Shown here piece by piece: positions 35,748 to 37,095 of a stretch of 37,095 nt of DNA (position 1 is its first letter; every line of letters starts with the position of its first letter). Source of the DNA: Thiobacillus sp. (GTDB lineage Bacteria > Pseudomonadota > Gammaproteobacteria > Burkholderiales > Thiobacillaceae). The notes under the pieces are model-generated. The model was not told the DNA's origin. It saw nothing but the letters and a program-made list of their open reading frames with translations, and did not search any database. Made by a program: the position numbers and the translations under genes. The stretch is from contig JANJWF010000125.1 in NCBI GenBank assembly GCA_024709685.1, forward strand, positions 1-37,095. Reading direction: 5' to 3'.

Positions 35748-36653
35748 ATGGCGTTTCTTCTCGAACCTGCACCCCCCTTTCGCCTCGACCTGACGGTTTG
35801 GGCGCTGCGGCGGCGGCAGAACAACGTCATCGATCGATGGGATGGCCGGACGTATAGCCGAACGCTGATCCTGAGCGGCAAGCCGGTCGAGGTCACAGTC
35901 GTTCAGACCGGCACAGCTGACAACCCTACTCTGAAAGTCGAGGCGACCGGTGCGAGGATTGCAGGTCATACCAAGCTTGAACTGAAGCCAGGCCTGGAGC
36001 GGATGCTCGGCCTGAACACGGACCTTTCGCACTTTTATGCCTTTGCATTGAAGGATGCCAGGTTGGCGCCGCTGATCGATCGCTTCCGCGGTGTCAAGCC
36101 GCCACGTTTTCCCGCTGTATTCGAAGGATTGGCGAACGGAATCGCCTGCCAGCAGCTCTCGCTGACCGTGGGCATTACCCTGCTGAGCCGGCTGGCTGAG
36201 CGTTTTGGCGCAAAAGCAGGTGATACCCACGCATTTCCCCGGCCCTGTGACCTGGCTGGACAGGATCCACGGCGAATCCGCTCTTTGGGATTTAGCGAGC
36301 ACAAGGTGCGGGCACTGCTCGAAGCCGCTGAAGAGATTGTGTCGGGGCGTTTGGATCTGGAGGCGCTTGCCTCACTGGATGACGATTCGGTGCAACGGCG
36401 CTTGCTGTCTCTGCGCGGAGTGGGGCGCTGGACGGCGGAATACGTCCTGCTACGCGGACTCGGACGGACCCATGTTTTTCCGGGCGATGACGTCGGCGCG
36501 CGCAAGGGTCTGGCAATGTGGCTGGAGCTGTCGTCCACCCCATCGGATTATGCCGGCACCCGAGCGATCCTCGATGCGTGGCGCCCTTACGCGGGCCTGA
36601 TTTATTTCCATCTGCTGCTGCAGGGACTGGCAGGGAAGGGCGACGTCACATGA
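35748..36653 (+). CDS. DNA-3-methyladenine glycosylase II (AlkA/HhH-GPD)
   Basis: GIACQQLSLTVGITLLSRLAERFG...RIRSLGFSEHKVRALLEAAEEIVSG...LLSLRGVGRWTAEYVLLRGLGRTHVFPGDDVGARKGL: HhH-GPD. Confidence 0.92.
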   Translation: MAFLLEPAPPFRLDLTVWALRRRQNNVIDRWDGRTYSRTLILSGKPVEVTVVQTGTADNPTLKVEATGARIAGHTKLELKPGLERMLGLNTDLSHFYAFALKDARLAPLIDRFRGVKPPRFPAVFEGLANGIACQQLSLTVGITLLSRLAERFGAKAGDTHAFPRPCDLAGQDPRRIRSLGFSEHKVRALLEAAEEIVSGRLDLEALASLDDDSVQRRLLSLRGVGRWTAEYVLLRGLGRTHVFPGDDVGARKGLAMWLELSSTPSDYAGTRAILDAWRPYAGLIYFHLLLQGLAGKGDVT

Positions 36654-37095
36654 AAAAGCGGGCGGCGCCACCCACGGTGTTCACGATCGGCCACTCCACG
36701 CTGGAGCTTGGCAAGTTCATCGATGTACTGCACGCCCATGGCGTGCGCCGTATCGTCGACGTGCGCACGATCCCTCGCTCGCGGCACAATCCCCAGTTCA
36801 ACCTGGAGACCTTGCCCGGCGCTTTGAAAGAGGCCGGCATCGACTATACGCACCTGCCCGGCCTTGGCGGCTTGCGTCGCACACGGCCCGACTCGCCCAA
36901 CAAGGCCTGGCGCAATGCCTCATTCCGTGGTTTCGCAGACTATATGCAAACCGCCGACTTCGCGGACGAGCTCGAACGGTTGATCGGGCTTGCCGGGCAG
37001 ACGCCCAGCGCGTTGATGTGTGCCGAGGCGGTGCCGTGGCGCTGCCATCGCTCCCTCATTGCCGATGCGCTCACGGTGCGAGGAATTCCCGTCGA
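36650..37095 (+). CDS. DUF488 family protein, 3' end beyond window
   Basis: MKKRAAPPTVFTIGHSTLELGKFIDVLHAHGVRRIVDVRTIPRSRHNPQFN...YTHLPGLGGLRRTRPDSPN...LMCAEAVPWRCHRSLIADAL; ATGA overlap with alkA stop. Confidence 0.92.
   Translation, partial: MKKRAAPPTVFTIGHSTLELGKFIDVLHAHGVRRIVDVRTIPRSRHNPQFNLETLPGALKEAGIDYTHLPGLGGLRRTRPDSPNKAWRNASFRGFADYMQTADFADELERLIGLAGQTPSALMCAEAVPWRCHRSLIADALTVRGIPV

Overview
The window is a GC-rich chromosomal segment, probably betaproteobacterial (inferred from gene content only). It contains: (i) a minus-strand ApbE / PepSY-flavoreductase / DUF2271 / PepSY cluster; (ii) a patch of small or truncated metal-resistance genes (ChrB-C-like, CadI/ArsI-like fragment, ArsC-like pseudo-enzyme) ending at an orphan pstS with two types of PhoB-like 11-bp repeat; (iii) a pgm-glgP pair; (iv) a UvrD-type helicase whose start codon abuts a perfect LexA-type box; (v) a tandem-domain solute-binding protein with a possible AUC start; (vi) a long minus-strand block holding a translationally coupled C39-peptidase / RimK-like ATP-grasp / GCS2-ligase triplet together with HPF-like, DksA-like, BCAM0308-like and DJ-1/PfpI proteins; (vii) pepN followed immediately by a small integrase-less gene-cassette array with two clear attC sites; (viii) OmpA/DUF4398 lipoproteins, a CopB-type copper ATPase, a His-tailed DUF6448 protein, an S26 peptidase, AlkA and a DUF488 protein. 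The strongest candidates for follow-up are the amide-ligase/peptidase triplet with its stress-gene neighbourhood and the attC cassette array. All family calls come from reading the translations; no database search was run.
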